From Leucobacter edaphi (GTDB lineage Bacteria; Actinomycetota; Actinomycetes; Actinomycetales; Microbacteriaceae): a stretch of DNA of 64,000 nucleotides. The DNA lies in NCBI RefSeq assembly GCF_016522535.1, contig NZ_JAEHOI010000011.1:1-64000 (forward strand). The letters are read 5' to 3'. Numbering within the stretch: position 1 is the first letter of the stretch; each line of letters starts with the position of its first letter. Under the pieces are notes generated by a model that did not search any database, was not told the origin of the DNA, and saw nothing but the letters and a program-made list of their open reading frames with translations. Positions 52,369 through 61,001 of the stretch are shown in pieces. The translations under genes were made by a program, and so were the position numbers.

Positions 52369-55300
52369 TCAGTGTATGCGGCTGGAGTCGAGCGGCCATT
52401 CGTTCCGTCGGCCTCGCTCCGTGAGGCGCAGATAGCCGGAGAGCGCGGCAACGCCCTCCGGGCTCGTGGGCAGCCCGTCTCCGAGCCGGTCGGAGGAGAC
52501 GAGGTGGGCCGACCACTGTGCTCTGCTGATTGCGACATTGAGGCGGTTCCTCATGAGCAGGAACTCGAGCCCTCGCGGCACGTCATCCGGGCTCGACGCC
52601 GCGAGGGTGACGATCGCCATGACGGCTTCCTGCCCCTGGAATCGATCAACGGTGCCGACGCGCACGGACCCGAACCCGGCCCGCTCGAGAGCCTCCGAAA
52701 CGCACTCGACCTGCGCGTTGTAGGGCGCGACGACGATGAGGTCCTCTGGCGTCATGGGCTCCCCCGCGAAGCTCTCTCCGGAGAGCGCCGCCGTCACGAG
52801 GCGGACGACTTCCTCAGCCTCCTCCGGCGAGCTCGTCGAATTTCCGCGGTGGGACAGCGGGTGCCAGTGCAGGCCGGGCTCCCCCAGGCCGCTGGCGCGG
52901 CGGTCCGCGGCGCTCGCGTGCGCGTGCAGGCGCCCCTCATAGGAGAGCTCGGAAACCACCTCGGTGAGTTCCGGCCGCATGCGCCGCGTCTCGGCGAGGA
53001 AGTATCCCGCCGTTTCTGGCATGGTCGCGTGGTCTCCGAGGAGCCAGGAGAGCGCGGAGGTGTCGACGGGTTCCGGGTGACTCCCCTGGGACACCTGCGG
53101 AAGCTGCTGGGGGTCGCCGAGGAGCAGGAGCCGCTCGGCGCACACCGCCGCAGCGATCGTTGGGGCGAGCGAGAATTGACCGGCCTCGTCGACGATGAGC
53201 AGGTCGAGTTCGCGGCGGCCCACCCGCTCTGGGTGGGCGAAGTCCCACGCGGTTCCCCCGATCACGCACCCGATCCCGGCGTTTGCATGCGCGCTGAGGA
53301 AGCTGGCCTGCCCGCCGGAGCGGAGCACGGTGAAGGGCGCTTCTGCCGCGGCCTCCGCGGAGGCCGACCTCGGCAGCGCCTTGCCGACTCGATCCCGGTG
53401 GAGCCCGGCCGAGAGTGCGCCGATGAGAACGTTCTCGACGACCTTGTGGGACTGCGCGACGACGCCGATCCGCCAGCCGTCCTCTTCGACGAGGCGTTTG
53501 ATGACGCGGGCCGCGAGGTAGGTTTTCCCCGTTCCCGGCGGGCCCTGGACCGCGAGGGCCGATCTCTCGAGCCGTCGAAGCGAGTGGGTCACCGCACCGA
53601 TCATGGCGCCCTCTGGCGTTCCGCCGCCCGCTGCGAGCGCCTCGGAGGAGTCCAGGGGCGTTGGCGCGCCGCCGTCGCGGAAGCGCGGTGTTGCGCGGCG
53701 AAGGAGGTCGGTGGCCGGGTCTTGGGGGAAACGGCCGGTACCGAGGGAGTCGAGCATCGCCCCGCCCCACTCCTCGATGGCTTCCTTCTGCTTCCCGGGG
53801 TTCGGAGGGGGCCCTGGGGTGAGCCCGAGGGGCATCCGGTCCCAGGGCTCGGGAGCCGCGCCTTGCGTCTCCGCGATCGTCACGCCGTCCTCGTGAACCT
53901 CGATGACGTGGGCGGTGCGCGCCCCGCGAGCTCCGGGCGCGGATCCCGGCTGCGGGAAAGGCGCCGGCCGGTCGTAGATGGCGAACACCTCGCCCGGTGT
54001 GATCCGCGATCCCGGAGCCGCGTCTCCGTAGAGCCGAATGTGGCGCCTCGGGGTCCGTGCGCGTGGCGGGGTGTGCCAGTCCTCGATGACCTCGCAGCCG
54101 CGATCGTCCACGAGCAGCACGTCGCGCGTCTCCGCCCACTCTTCCACCGGGTCAACGAGGCGGGCGAAGTGCGCCCACCAGAACGACTTGCGCTCCCGCT
54201 CGTGATAGTCGATTGCGCACGCCGCGAGGGCGATCGCCGAGCGGTCCGCGCGGTCCTCGGTGCGCTCGGCGACGGCCTCGAGGCCCGCGGCGACCGGGCT
54301 CGGTTCCGCTTCGACCCCCGCTCGGGCGAGACCACTGAGCTCGGGCTCTTCCGCGGGCTGCGGCGGCACCCCGTGCGCGCGTGCGAGGCCGAGCAGCCAG
54401 TCGCGGAGCCGGAGCGTCGAGACGCAGTCGTAGCGGTTGTAGTCTCCGATGGCGTCGAGCCTGGCTTTGCCGGCGGCGCGCTCCTCGGACGAGTCTGACG
54501 CGAGCTGTGCGGTCGCCTCCGCGTACTCGCTGACCGATTGCGCACCGCTCGTGACGCCCGCCTCATCGCGGAACTCCTCGCCCATGTAAAGCGGTTCCAG
54601 TTTTTTGATGGAGTAGGAGCGCGAGCCCACCCGCAACGCATTTCGGACGATCGGATAGAGGTCCACGAGCACGTGCTCCCTGAGCAGCTCGTCGACCTCC
54701 CGCTCACCCACGCCGTGGCGCGCGGCGATGCTCGTGAGATGGGTGCGCTCATAGGCGGCGTAGTGGTAAATCCGCATGCCGGGATAGCGTCTCCTCCGCT
54801 CGCTCACGAGCTCGAGGAACCTGATGAGCGCGGCGCGCTCTGCCTCGAGGTCGTGCGCCCAGATCGCGGTGAACTGCTCAGCGGTGTCCACCATGCCGAA
54901 GAGGTAGTCAATCCCCCACTGCACCGCTCCCCCGGGGGACGTCTCGCTGAACAGGGGGTCTCCCTCGAAGTCGAAGAACAGGTCGCCCTGATCCGGCTCG
55001 GGGATCGCTGCGAGCGCGCTCGCATCCAGGACGCGGACGGGAGGAACGACGCCGGGCCGCGCCTCGATCTGGAGAGCGGCCTGCAACGCCAGTTTTTCGA
55101 GAGCGGGAGCGGCGATCCCCGGAACCCTGCCCTGCGGAAGCGACGCAGCGTCCAGGCCCGCGAGCCGATCGATCGTGTCGATCCCGGCGGCGATGAGGGC
55201 GTCTCGCTGACTCCGGCGGATGCCCGCGACGAGGAGCGGGTCCCGCGCCGCGCCGATCTCGGGCTCGCACACCTCGCAGCGCCCGCAAGCCTGCACCCAA

Positions 55301-56040
55301 GAGTGCCCCCATGCGATCCGGTCGGCGCTCTCCGTTCGCCCGTCGGCGCCGACCGCGGTGGCCCGCTCGAGGACGATCTCGTGGAGCCGCGCGCGCCGAG
55401 CCCGGAACACGGGCGCAATGTCGCTGATGCGATGCCTCGACTCGCTCCGGTCCCCGAGGATGAGCACGGCCTCCTCGGCCACTGGCACCCCGATCCGCTC
55501 GAGCTGCTCGGCGTATGCCGCCAGCTGCATCAAAGCGGTGACCTTGGCTTTTCGCGCCAGCTTGGTGTCTTGTACCTCGTATTCGCCGCTGGGCAGAAGC
55601 CTCAGGAAATCCGCGAAGCCGAGAAAGCCGAGAGCGGGCTCTCCCCTGCCTGCGGGACGCTGCTCCGGGTCGAAGAACGTGGCCTGGAACACGAGCCCAG
55701 CGCGCGCGTGCAGCGCCGAGGTCGTCTGGGCGGAGACGGCCGTGAGCCCCGCCTCAGACATGGACTCCGGACGCGGGATCTCGACGACCCCTCCCGCGGC
55801 GCCGGCCACTCCGGCACCGAGCTCCGCGCGATACTCGGCCAGCACCCGCTCCTCGTGGGCATCGCCCAGCCGCGCGGCCCTGGCGAGCATCGCGTCCTCG
55901 TCTGCGGGCACCTCGCCCTCGCGCCCGAGCTTCGCATCGAGTCTCCTGAGGAAGGCGAATTCGCAGATGCTCGCAGCCGTCAGGTCGCTCGCGCTCGTGA
56001 CGATGCGCCGCGTGCCAAGCGCCGTTTGCTGGACGAACAT
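52369..56040 (-). CDS. TM0106-type Fe-S RecB nuclease, RNase H-like domain and SF1 helicase
   Basis: A 1223-residue protein with three enzymatic parts. (1) RecB-type nuclease, about 10-260: Asp144 (GFADF), Asp158-Thr-Lys160, the Gln172-x3-Tyr176 motif and Cys26/252/255/258, the four-Cys pattern of Cas4/AddB iron-sulphur nucleases. (2) RNase H-like exonuclease (YprB type), from about 350: FFDFEGDP to YNRYDCVSTLRL. (3) SF1 DNA2/UvrD-type helicase: Walker A GPPGTGKT at 833-840, DEAGQ, GDPQQLPQV, VDRFQGQEA, LNVAISRAQ. AAAGGAG ribosome binding site. Function presumed DNA repair or end processing; family role is not established. Confidence 0.9.
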   Translation of the reverse strand: MFVQQTALGTRRIVTSASDLTAASICEFAFLRRLDAKLGREGEVPADEDAMLARAARLGDAHEERVLAEYRAELGAGVAGAAGGVVEIPRPESMSEAGLTAVSAQTTSALHARAGLVFQATFFDPEQRPAGRGEPALGFLGFADFLRLLPSGEYEVQDTKLARKAKVTALMQLAAYAEQLERIGVPVAEEAVLILGDRSESRHRISDIAPVFRARRARLHEIVLERATAVGADGRTESADRIAWGHSWVQACGRCEVCEPEIGAARDPLLVAGIRRSQRDALIAAGIDTIDRLAGLDAASLPQGRVPGIAAPALEKLALQAALQIEARPGVVPPVRVLDASALAAIPEPDQGDLFFDFEGDPLFSETSPGGAVQWGIDYLFGMVDTAEQFTAIWAHDLEAERAALIRFLELVSERRRRYPGMRIYHYAAYERTHLTSIAARHGVGEREVDELLREHVLVDLYPIVRNALRVGSRSYSIKKLEPLYMGEEFRDEAGVTSGAQSVSEYAEATAQLASDSSEERAAGKARLDAIGDYNRYDCVSTLRLRDWLLGLARAHGVPPQPAEEPELSGLARAGVEAEPSPVAAGLEAVAERTEDRADRSAIALAACAIDYHERERKSFWWAHFARLVDPVEEWAETRDVLLVDDRGCEVIEDWHTPPRARTPRRHIRLYGDAAPGSRITPGEVFAIYDRPAPFPQPGSAPGARGARTAHVIEVHEDGVTIAETQGAAPEPWDRMPLGLTPGPPPNPGKQKEAIEEWGGAMLDSLGTGRFPQDPATDLLRRATPRFRDGGAPTPLDSSEALAAGGGTPEGAMIGAVTHSLRRLERSALAVQGPPGTGKTYLAARVIKRLVEEDGWRIGVVAQSHKVVENVLIGALSAGLHRDRVGKALPRSASAEAAAEAPFTVLRSGGQASFLSAHANAGIGCVIGGTAWDFAHPERVGRRELDLLIVDEAGQFSLAPTIAAAVCAERLLLLGDPQQLPQVSQGSHPEPVDTSALSWLLGDHATMPETAGYFLAETRRMRPELTEVVSELSYEGRLHAHASAADRRASGLGEPGLHWHPLSHRGNSTSSPEEAEEVVRLVTAALSGESFAGEPMTPEDLIVVAPYNAQVECVSEALERAGFGSVRVGTVDRFQGQEAVMAIVTLAASSPDDVPRGLEFLLMRNRLNVAISRAQWSAHLVSSDRLGDGLPTSPEGVAALSGYLRLTERGRRNEWPLDSSRIH

Positions 56041-56167
56041 CGCGTCTCCTTTCGCCCCGGGATCGGGGGTCGGATTGGGGTCCGGATCCGAACGGGGAGG
56101 CCGCAGCCGGCCTCGGAAACGACGCTACCGGGAGCCACCGACATTCACGACGCCGTTCCGCCCGGGG

Positions 56168-57451
56168 TTACAGCCGCGCGATCGTCTCGATGTCCTCGAG
56201 GAACGACTCCTGCTGCTCGTCCGACACGGTTGCGCGCGTCACCTCGAGCGCCGCGAGATAGTCAGCTGTGCCCAGCTCGGCGGGCGATTCCGAGCCGCCG
56301 CGACCGCCCTTGAGGGCACGCGCCAGCCCGTCCTGCGAGGCGCGCCGCGCCGCGTACTCGATGTCCGCGGGCGTAAGACCCTCACTGCGCCGCACGAGCT
56401 CGGGGAAATCGACCCCAGCTGCGATCTCGCTCGGAACGTAGCGCCGCCAGATCGCCTCGCGTGCCTCGGCGTCGGGGAGCCCGATCGGCAGCACATAGTC
56501 GAAGCGCCCGTGGCGCATGAACGCCGCGTCGAGGCCCCTGACGAAGTTCGTTGCGCAGATCAGGAGCATTCCCTCGCGGTCTCGGAAGTCGGCGACGATC
56601 TTGAGGAGCTCGTTCGTCACCCCCTGCGTCGGCGTCGGCGGATCGCTGCGCTTGCTCGCGATCTCCTCGACCTCGTCGATGAAGACGACGCCGTGCTCGA
56701 GCTCGTCAATCCGCTCGAACACGCTCCGGAGCGACGCGGCAACCGACCCGGCTCCGTCGCCGAGCCTCGACGGGAAGACCTCGACGAACGGCCAGTCGAG
56801 CCGTGAGGCGACCGCCTTCGCGAACGTTGTCTTTCCCGTTCCGGGAGGCCCGAACAGCATGACCGCGCGGGGCGGCACGACGCCGTAGCGATCCGCGAGG
56901 TCGGGCTGGGCGAGCGGCGCGACGAGCCGCTCTTCGAGCAGGGCCTTTTCTCGGCGCATACCGGCGACGCCCTCCCACAGGTGGCGGGGCAGGATCCGGC
57001 CGCCGAGGTCCTTCAGCAGTTCGATCTCACGGCGCTGCACCGGCATCTGCCGCTCGAGGTAGCGCAGGTTGTTGCGCAGCTGGAAACCGTTCTCCGTGAG
57101 CTGGTCGAGGCGGGTGCCCTCCGACGCCAGGACGGACAGGGTGGACAGGCCGAGCGGGGCCATCTTCCGCTCGATCGCGTCGAGCAGGGCGCCCGATACG
57201 TTCTCCGACCGGGATTCCTCGCTCACTCCGAAGAACACGATCCAGCCCTGTGCGTGCGCGGCCCGCCCCACGGCGGCGCCCACAACCCGCTCGTCGCGCA
57301 CCGCGACGACGGCGTGGTCCTCGCGGCAGGACGCCGTCACCTCCGCGAGAGAGTAGACGGGCTGCTCGGAGGAGGTGCGGGCCTCCCACCAGAGACGCAC
57401 CACGGCGTCGAGGTCGTCGTCATGGAATTCGCGGATCGTGATGCGTGCCAT
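56168..57451 (-). CDS. GNAT-like domain fused to AAA+ ATPase
   Basis: A 427-residue fusion. Residues 1 to about 135 have the GNAT fold order (ITIREFHDDDLDAVVRLWWEA, HAVVAVRDERVVGAAVGRA, FFGVSEESRSENVSGALLDAIER). The usual R-x-x-G-x-G/A loop reads RSENVS, so acetyl-CoA binding may be lost. From about 150 is an FtsH/proteasome-type AAA domain: Walker A GPPGTGKT 201-208, Walker B VVFIDE 255-260, ATN sensor and the MRHGRFD arginine finger. Weak CATGAT box six bases before the ATG. Role not known; could be a protein remodelling ATPase with a sensor N-domain. Confidence 0.82.
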   Translation of the reverse strand: MARITIREFHDDDLDAVVRLWWEARTSSEQPVYSLAEVTASCREDHAVVAVRDERVVGAAVGRAAHAQGWIVFFGVSEESRSENVSGALLDAIERKMAPLGLSTLSVLASEGTRLDQLTENGFQLRNNLRYLERQMPVQRREIELLKDLGGRILPRHLWEGVAGMRREKALLEERLVAPLAQPDLADRYGVVPPRAVMLFGPPGTGKTTFAKAVASRLDWPFVEVFPSRLGDGAGSVAASLRSVFERIDELEHGVVFIDEVEEIASKRSDPPTPTQGVTNELLKIVADFRDREGMLLICATNFVRGLDAAFMRHGRFDYVLPIGLPDAEAREAIWRRYVPSEIAAGVDFPELVRRSEGLTPADIEYAARRASQDGLARALKGGRGGSESPAELGTADYLAALEVTRATVSDEQQESFLEDIETIARL

Positions 57452-57755
57452 GAGTGCATCATGCCAGACGCGCGTGTCGTCTCCGCGTCAGAATCGCGTC
57501 CGGATCGGACCGGAATCGGGCCGGAACGGACACGGATTCGTGACTCGCCCAGCATCCCGGAGCCTCGATCCGGTAGACTCTCCCCTCGGACCACCCGATC
57601 AGGGTCGTCCAGCGTCGCAGTTCATTCCGCGCTCCTCCCGCCTCAGGGATCCGGATCGCGCGGTCCGACACCCGCGGCGAGACGGTGCGCGAACCCGCGC
57701 ACCCGCCGAATCCGTGGCTGCGCCGTGCGCGGTCCACCGTGCATGAAAGGTCCCC
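57452..57755. other. long 5' leader region of the RNA helicase gene, 304 bp
   Basis: A TAGACT box lies at about 57573-57578. If it is the -10 of the helicase promoter, the mRNA leader is about 165 bases and ends in AAAGGTCCCC before the GTG. Long leaders are usual for cold-induced DEAD-box helicases. No gene seen. Confidence 0.4.
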
Positions 57756-59360
57756 GTGACCCCCACCCCTTCTTTCCTCTCTCTCGGCGTGCCCGAGGCC
57801 ATCGCTGACGCGCTCGCGAAGAACGGCAAGTCCGAGCCCTTCCCGATCCAGCGCGATACGCTCCCCGACACGCTCGCGGGACGCGACGTGCTCGGCCGCG
57901 GCCGCACCGGCTCCGGCAAGACGATCGCGTTCGGCATCCCGCTCGTCGCGAACCTCGCGACCGACGCTGCCAAGAAGCGCCGTCCGAGCCGCCCCCGCGG
58001 CATTGTGCTCGCCCCGACCCGCGAGCTCGTCACCCAGATCGCCGAGACGCTCAAGATGCTCGCCGATCCGATGGGCGTGAAGGTCACGACGATCTTCGGC
58101 GGGATCCCGCAGCGCCGCCAGGAGGCCGCGCTCGAGGCCGGCGTCGACATCGTCGTCGCGGCCCCCGGCCGTCTCGACGACCTCATGCGCCAGGGCGTCG
58201 TGTCGCTCGAGGGCGTCGAGATCACCGTCCTCGACGAGGCGGATCACATGGCCGACATGGGCTTCCTCCCGGTCGTCACCCGAATCCTCAACAAGACCCC
58301 GAAGGTCGGCCAGCGCCTCCTGTTCAGCGCGACGCTCGATAACGGCGTCGACAATCTCGTGAAGAAGTATCTCCACGACCCGATCCTGCACTCGGTCGAC
58401 TCGGCGGAGTCGCCCGTGCCGCAGCTCACGCACCACGTGTTCGAGGTGTCGGGCAAGGATGCGAAGGATGCGCTGATCGAAGCGCTGGCCGCTGGCACGG
58501 CTCGCCGGATCCTGTTCACCCGGATGAAGCACCAGGCGAAGCGCCTCGCGAAGCAGCTCACCGCCCGCGGCATCCCCGCGGTCGAGCTGCAGGGCAACCT
58601 GTCGCAGAACGCGCGCGATCGGAACCTCGCCGAGTTCGTGAGCGGCGAAGCGCGCGTGCTCGTCGCAACCGATGTCGCGGCGCGCGGTGTCCACGTCGAC
58701 GGCGTAGACCTCGTCGTGCACATCGATCCGCCGGTGGAGCACAAGGCCTACCTGCACCGCTCGGGCCGCACGGCCCGCGCCGGCAACGAGGGCGACGTCG
58801 TGACGATCGTGCTTCCCGAGCAGCGCGGCGAGATGAAGCAGCTGCTGCGCGCCGCGAAGATTCGCGTGACGCCGCGTCACGTCGATCCGAACGCCTCGAG
58901 CATCGATCCCGAGGTGCTGTCCCTGATCGGCGAGATCGCCCCGCGCGTCGACCCGCGTGAGACGGAGCGCCGCCGTTCCGAGGCTCAGGCCGCGCAGCAG
59001 CGTGCCGCCGGCCACGCCCCGCAGGGCCAAGGCAAGTCGCAGGGCGCCAACGCGCGCCGCAAGCGCTCGCGCGGCGGTCGCGGCGGCAACGGCGGCAGCG
59101 CTGATCAGAGCGGCCAGCAGCCGGGGCAGGGCCGTTCCGGCCGCGGCCAGGGCGGCCGGGGCCGCGGCGGAAACGGCGGCGGCGCGCAGGAGGCCCGCGG
59201 GGGCCAGCAGGGCCAGCGCCAGGGCCAGGGCGGCCAGCGCCAGGGCCAGGGCGGCGGCCAGCGCCAGGGCGGCGAGCCGCAGCGCGGGGCGCGTCGTTCC
59301 GGTCGTCGCGCGCAGAGCTCCGGCGGCACGGTCTACTCCACGAGCTCATCCGGAGCCTGA
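57756..59360 (+). CDS. DEAD-box RNA helicase
   Basis: A 534-residue ATP-dependent RNA helicase. Order: Q motif LGVPEAIADALAKNGKSEPFPIQRDTLP, motif I GRTGSGKT, motif Ia APTRELV, motif II VLDEADHMADMGF, motif III FSATL, motif V ATDVAARGVHVDGVDLV, motif VI HRSGRTARAG. After about residue 405 follows an RNA-binding low-complexity tail rich in Gly, Gln, Arg (RSGRGQGGRGRGG, then repeats of GQRQGQG). GTG start at 57756 with AAAGG upstream. Role: ribosome assembly or RNA turnover, probably in cold or stress. Confidence 0.95.
   Translation: MTPTPSFLSLGVPEAIADALAKNGKSEPFPIQRDTLPDTLAGRDVLGRGRTGSGKTIAFGIPLVANLATDAAKKRRPSRPRGIVLAPTRELVTQIAETLKMLADPMGVKVTTIFGGIPQRRQEAALEAGVDIVVAAPGRLDDLMRQGVVSLEGVEITVLDEADHMADMGFLPVVTRILNKTPKVGQRLLFSATLDNGVDNLVKKYLHDPILHSVDSAESPVPQLTHHVFEVSGKDAKDALIEALAAGTARRILFTRMKHQAKRLAKQLTARGIPAVELQGNLSQNARDRNLAEFVSGEARVLVATDVAARGVHVDGVDLVVHIDPPVEHKAYLHRSGRTARAGNEGDVVTIVLPEQRGEMKQLLRAAKIRVTPRHVDPNASSIDPEVLSLIGEIAPRVDPRETERRRSEAQAAQQRAAGHAPQGQGKSQGANARRKRSRGGRGGNGGSADQSGQQPGQGRSGRGQGGRGRGGNGGGAQEARGGQQGQRQGQGGQRQGQGGGQRQGGEPQRGARRSGRRAQSSGGTVYSTSSSGA
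59211..59270. repeat. 21-bp tandem repeat encoding the helicase tail
   Basis: Two perfect 21-bp units (ggccagcgccagggccaggg plus c) at 59211-59231 and 59232-59252 and a partial third. Encodes repeats of GQRQGQG in the RNA-binding tail; copy number may vary between strains. Confidence 0.8.
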
Positions 59361-59669
59361 TCCACCGCACCTGATCCGCGGCGGATGATCCGCGGAGCTT
59401 GCTCCCGGTGCCTCACCAGCGCGCGGATTCTGCGGCGTCAGCTCCGCAGCGCCCGTGCCGGGCTCCGTCATCCGACGCGCACACGTCTCGGCGGCCTCGG
59501 TCCTCGCACCTCGCGAGAGACCGGGGCCGCCCTGTTTGGGCGCAGCATGTTCGACCTCGGCAGCCGATCCGTCCATCGACCGTAAATTTCGGAGAGAAAT
59601 TCACGTTTCGCCGCGAAATCGGTCGTCGGAGCTCTTCTCTGGGAACCCTCCCAGCCATATACTTTTCTG
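59361..59669. other. intergenic region, 309 bp, upstream of the MFS gene
   Basis: Contains the helicase gene end, a GATCCGCGG repeated hairpin near 59371-59396 and, near the MFS gene, an inverted repeat (59585-59601) and the TATACT box at 59658-59663. The last 90 bp are AT-rich. No gene seen. Confidence 0.5.
59585..59601. promoter_or_regulatory. operator-like inverted repeat upstream of the MFS exporter
   Basis: AATTTC and GAAATT are perfect arms with a 5-bp spacer, about 70 bp upstream of the MFS transcript start. A MarR- or similar-type regulator could bind; no such gene is adjacent. Confidence 0.4.
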
Positions 59670-60905
59670 ATGGGCATTTATCGGGATCTTGGGCGGAATC
59701 CAGGAGTTTTTCGCGTACTTTTTTCGCAGCTCATGGCCCGGTTCCCGTTCGGAATGCTGTCGATCATCCTGCTGCTGCACATCCAGCTCGCGTACGGCGC
59801 GTACGCCTACGCCGGCATCGTGCTCGCCACGCAGTCGATCGGCCAGGCGATCTCCGGCCCGCTGAGCAGCCGCCTCATGGGGCGTCTCGGCATGCGTCCG
59901 GTTCTCGCCACCACCTCGCTCGTCTGCGCCGTGCTGCTCGTCGTGATCGCGTTCGTGCATCTCCCCCTCGTCATCACGGCGGGGATCGCGTTCCTCATCG
60001 GTCTGACGACGCCCCCGATCACGCCGGCCGTTCGCACGATCTACCCATCGCTCGTCCCGGGTTCGCAGTTGTCCGCGCTGTTCTCGCTGGACGCCGCGGC
60101 GCAGGAGATCATCTGGGTGCTCGGCCCCGTCGTCGCGGTGTTCGTGTCGTCGCAGTTCGGCACGGCCACCGGCCTGTGCGTCGCAGCGGCGTTCATGGTT
60201 GCCGGCGGCGCCTGGTTCATCCTGAGCCCGTCGATCTCGAAGGTGATCATCCCGAAGTCGCGTCGCGGCCTCGGCGCCGTCCTTCGCTACCCGACCGTCA
60301 TCATCTCGACCGTGGTCGGCTTCTTCTTCGTCGCGGCGTTCGCCGCGATCGAGGCCGGTATCGTCGCCGCGTTCTCGGGAGGCGGCTCCGGAGGGCACAG
60401 CGGCCACGGCAGTATGGAGTCGGGCGTCGTGCTCGCCGTGTTCGCGGGCGGCTCGCTCGTCGGCGGGCTCGTGTTTGGGCATCGCGAGCTGCGGCCGTGG
60501 TCGCTGCTCGTGCGGATTGCGATCGTCCTCGTCGGCACCTCTCTCGCCCTGGTCAGCCAGAACATCTGGTGGCTGTGCGCCGTCCTGTTCCTCGGCGGCC
60601 TCGGCACCGCGCCCGCGTTCGCCGCGGTGTCGAGCATCGTGAGTTCGACAGTGAAATTCTCAGAGACGGCCGAGGCCTACGGCTGGGTGGGCACCGGCCA
60701 GCTCGTGGGCGTCGCGGCCGGATCAGCGGTCGCCGGCGTCGCGATCGACCACTTCGGACCGACCGGCGCGATCCTCGCGTCTACGATCCTCCTCGTGATC
60801 TGCGCCTTCTGCGCCGCGGTCACGATCAAGCAGCTCCCGGATCTCAAGGGCCGCGCCATCGAGCCGCCGCCGGAGACGGGCACGCTCGCCATTCCGCTCC
60901 CCTGA
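59670..60905 (+). CDS. MFS transporter (probable exporter)
   Basis: A 411-residue major facilitator with 12 helices. The helix 2-3 loop motif is RLMGRLGMRPV (a variant of GxxxDRxGRR), and PITPAVRTIYPSLVPG is in the N-domain. A glycine/histidine-rich loop between helices 6 and 7 (GGGSGGHSGHGSMESG) follows SRRGLGAVLRYP. The group often exports drugs or sugars. TATACT (59658-59663) six bases before the ATG gives a leaderless start. Terminated by the hairpin at 60944-60983. Confidence 0.87.
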   Translation: MGIYRDLGRNPGVFRVLFSQLMARFPFGMLSIILLLHIQLAYGAYAYAGIVLATQSIGQAISGPLSSRLMGRLGMRPVLATTSLVCAVLLVVIAFVHLPLVITAGIAFLIGLTTPPITPAVRTIYPSLVPGSQLSALFSLDAAAQEIIWVLGPVVAVFVSSQFGTATGLCVAAAFMVAGGAWFILSPSISKVIIPKSRRGLGAVLRYPTVIISTVVGFFFVAAFAAIEAGIVAAFSGGGSGGHSGHGSMESGVVLAVFAGGSLVGGLVFGHRELRPWSLLVRIAIVLVGTSLALVSQNIWWLCAVLFLGGLGTAPAFAAVSSIVSSTVKFSETAEAYGWVGTGQLVGVAAGSAVAGVAIDHFGPTGAILASTILLVICAFCAAVTIKQLPDLKGRAIEPPPETGTLAIPLP

Positions 60906-60943
60906 TCCCGCCGGGATCGGCGAGGAAGGGCGGAGCGGATCGA

Positions 60944-60983
60944 AACGGCCCCGCGCGGAGATTCGCTTCCGCGCGGGGCCGTT
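60944..60983. terminator. bidirectional terminator between MFS and amine oxidase
   Basis: Sixteen-base perfect arms (aacggccccgcgcgga and tccgcgcggggccgtt) with an 8-base loop, between the convergent MFS and amine oxidase genes. Confidence 0.88.
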
Positions 60984-61001
60984 CGCCAGTTCGGGGCCGG
61001 T

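Noticed and set aside
52937-54139. Minus-strand frame in another register within the nuclease-helicase gene
   Set aside because: Shadow of the long supported frame; Arg/Pro-rich with no motif.
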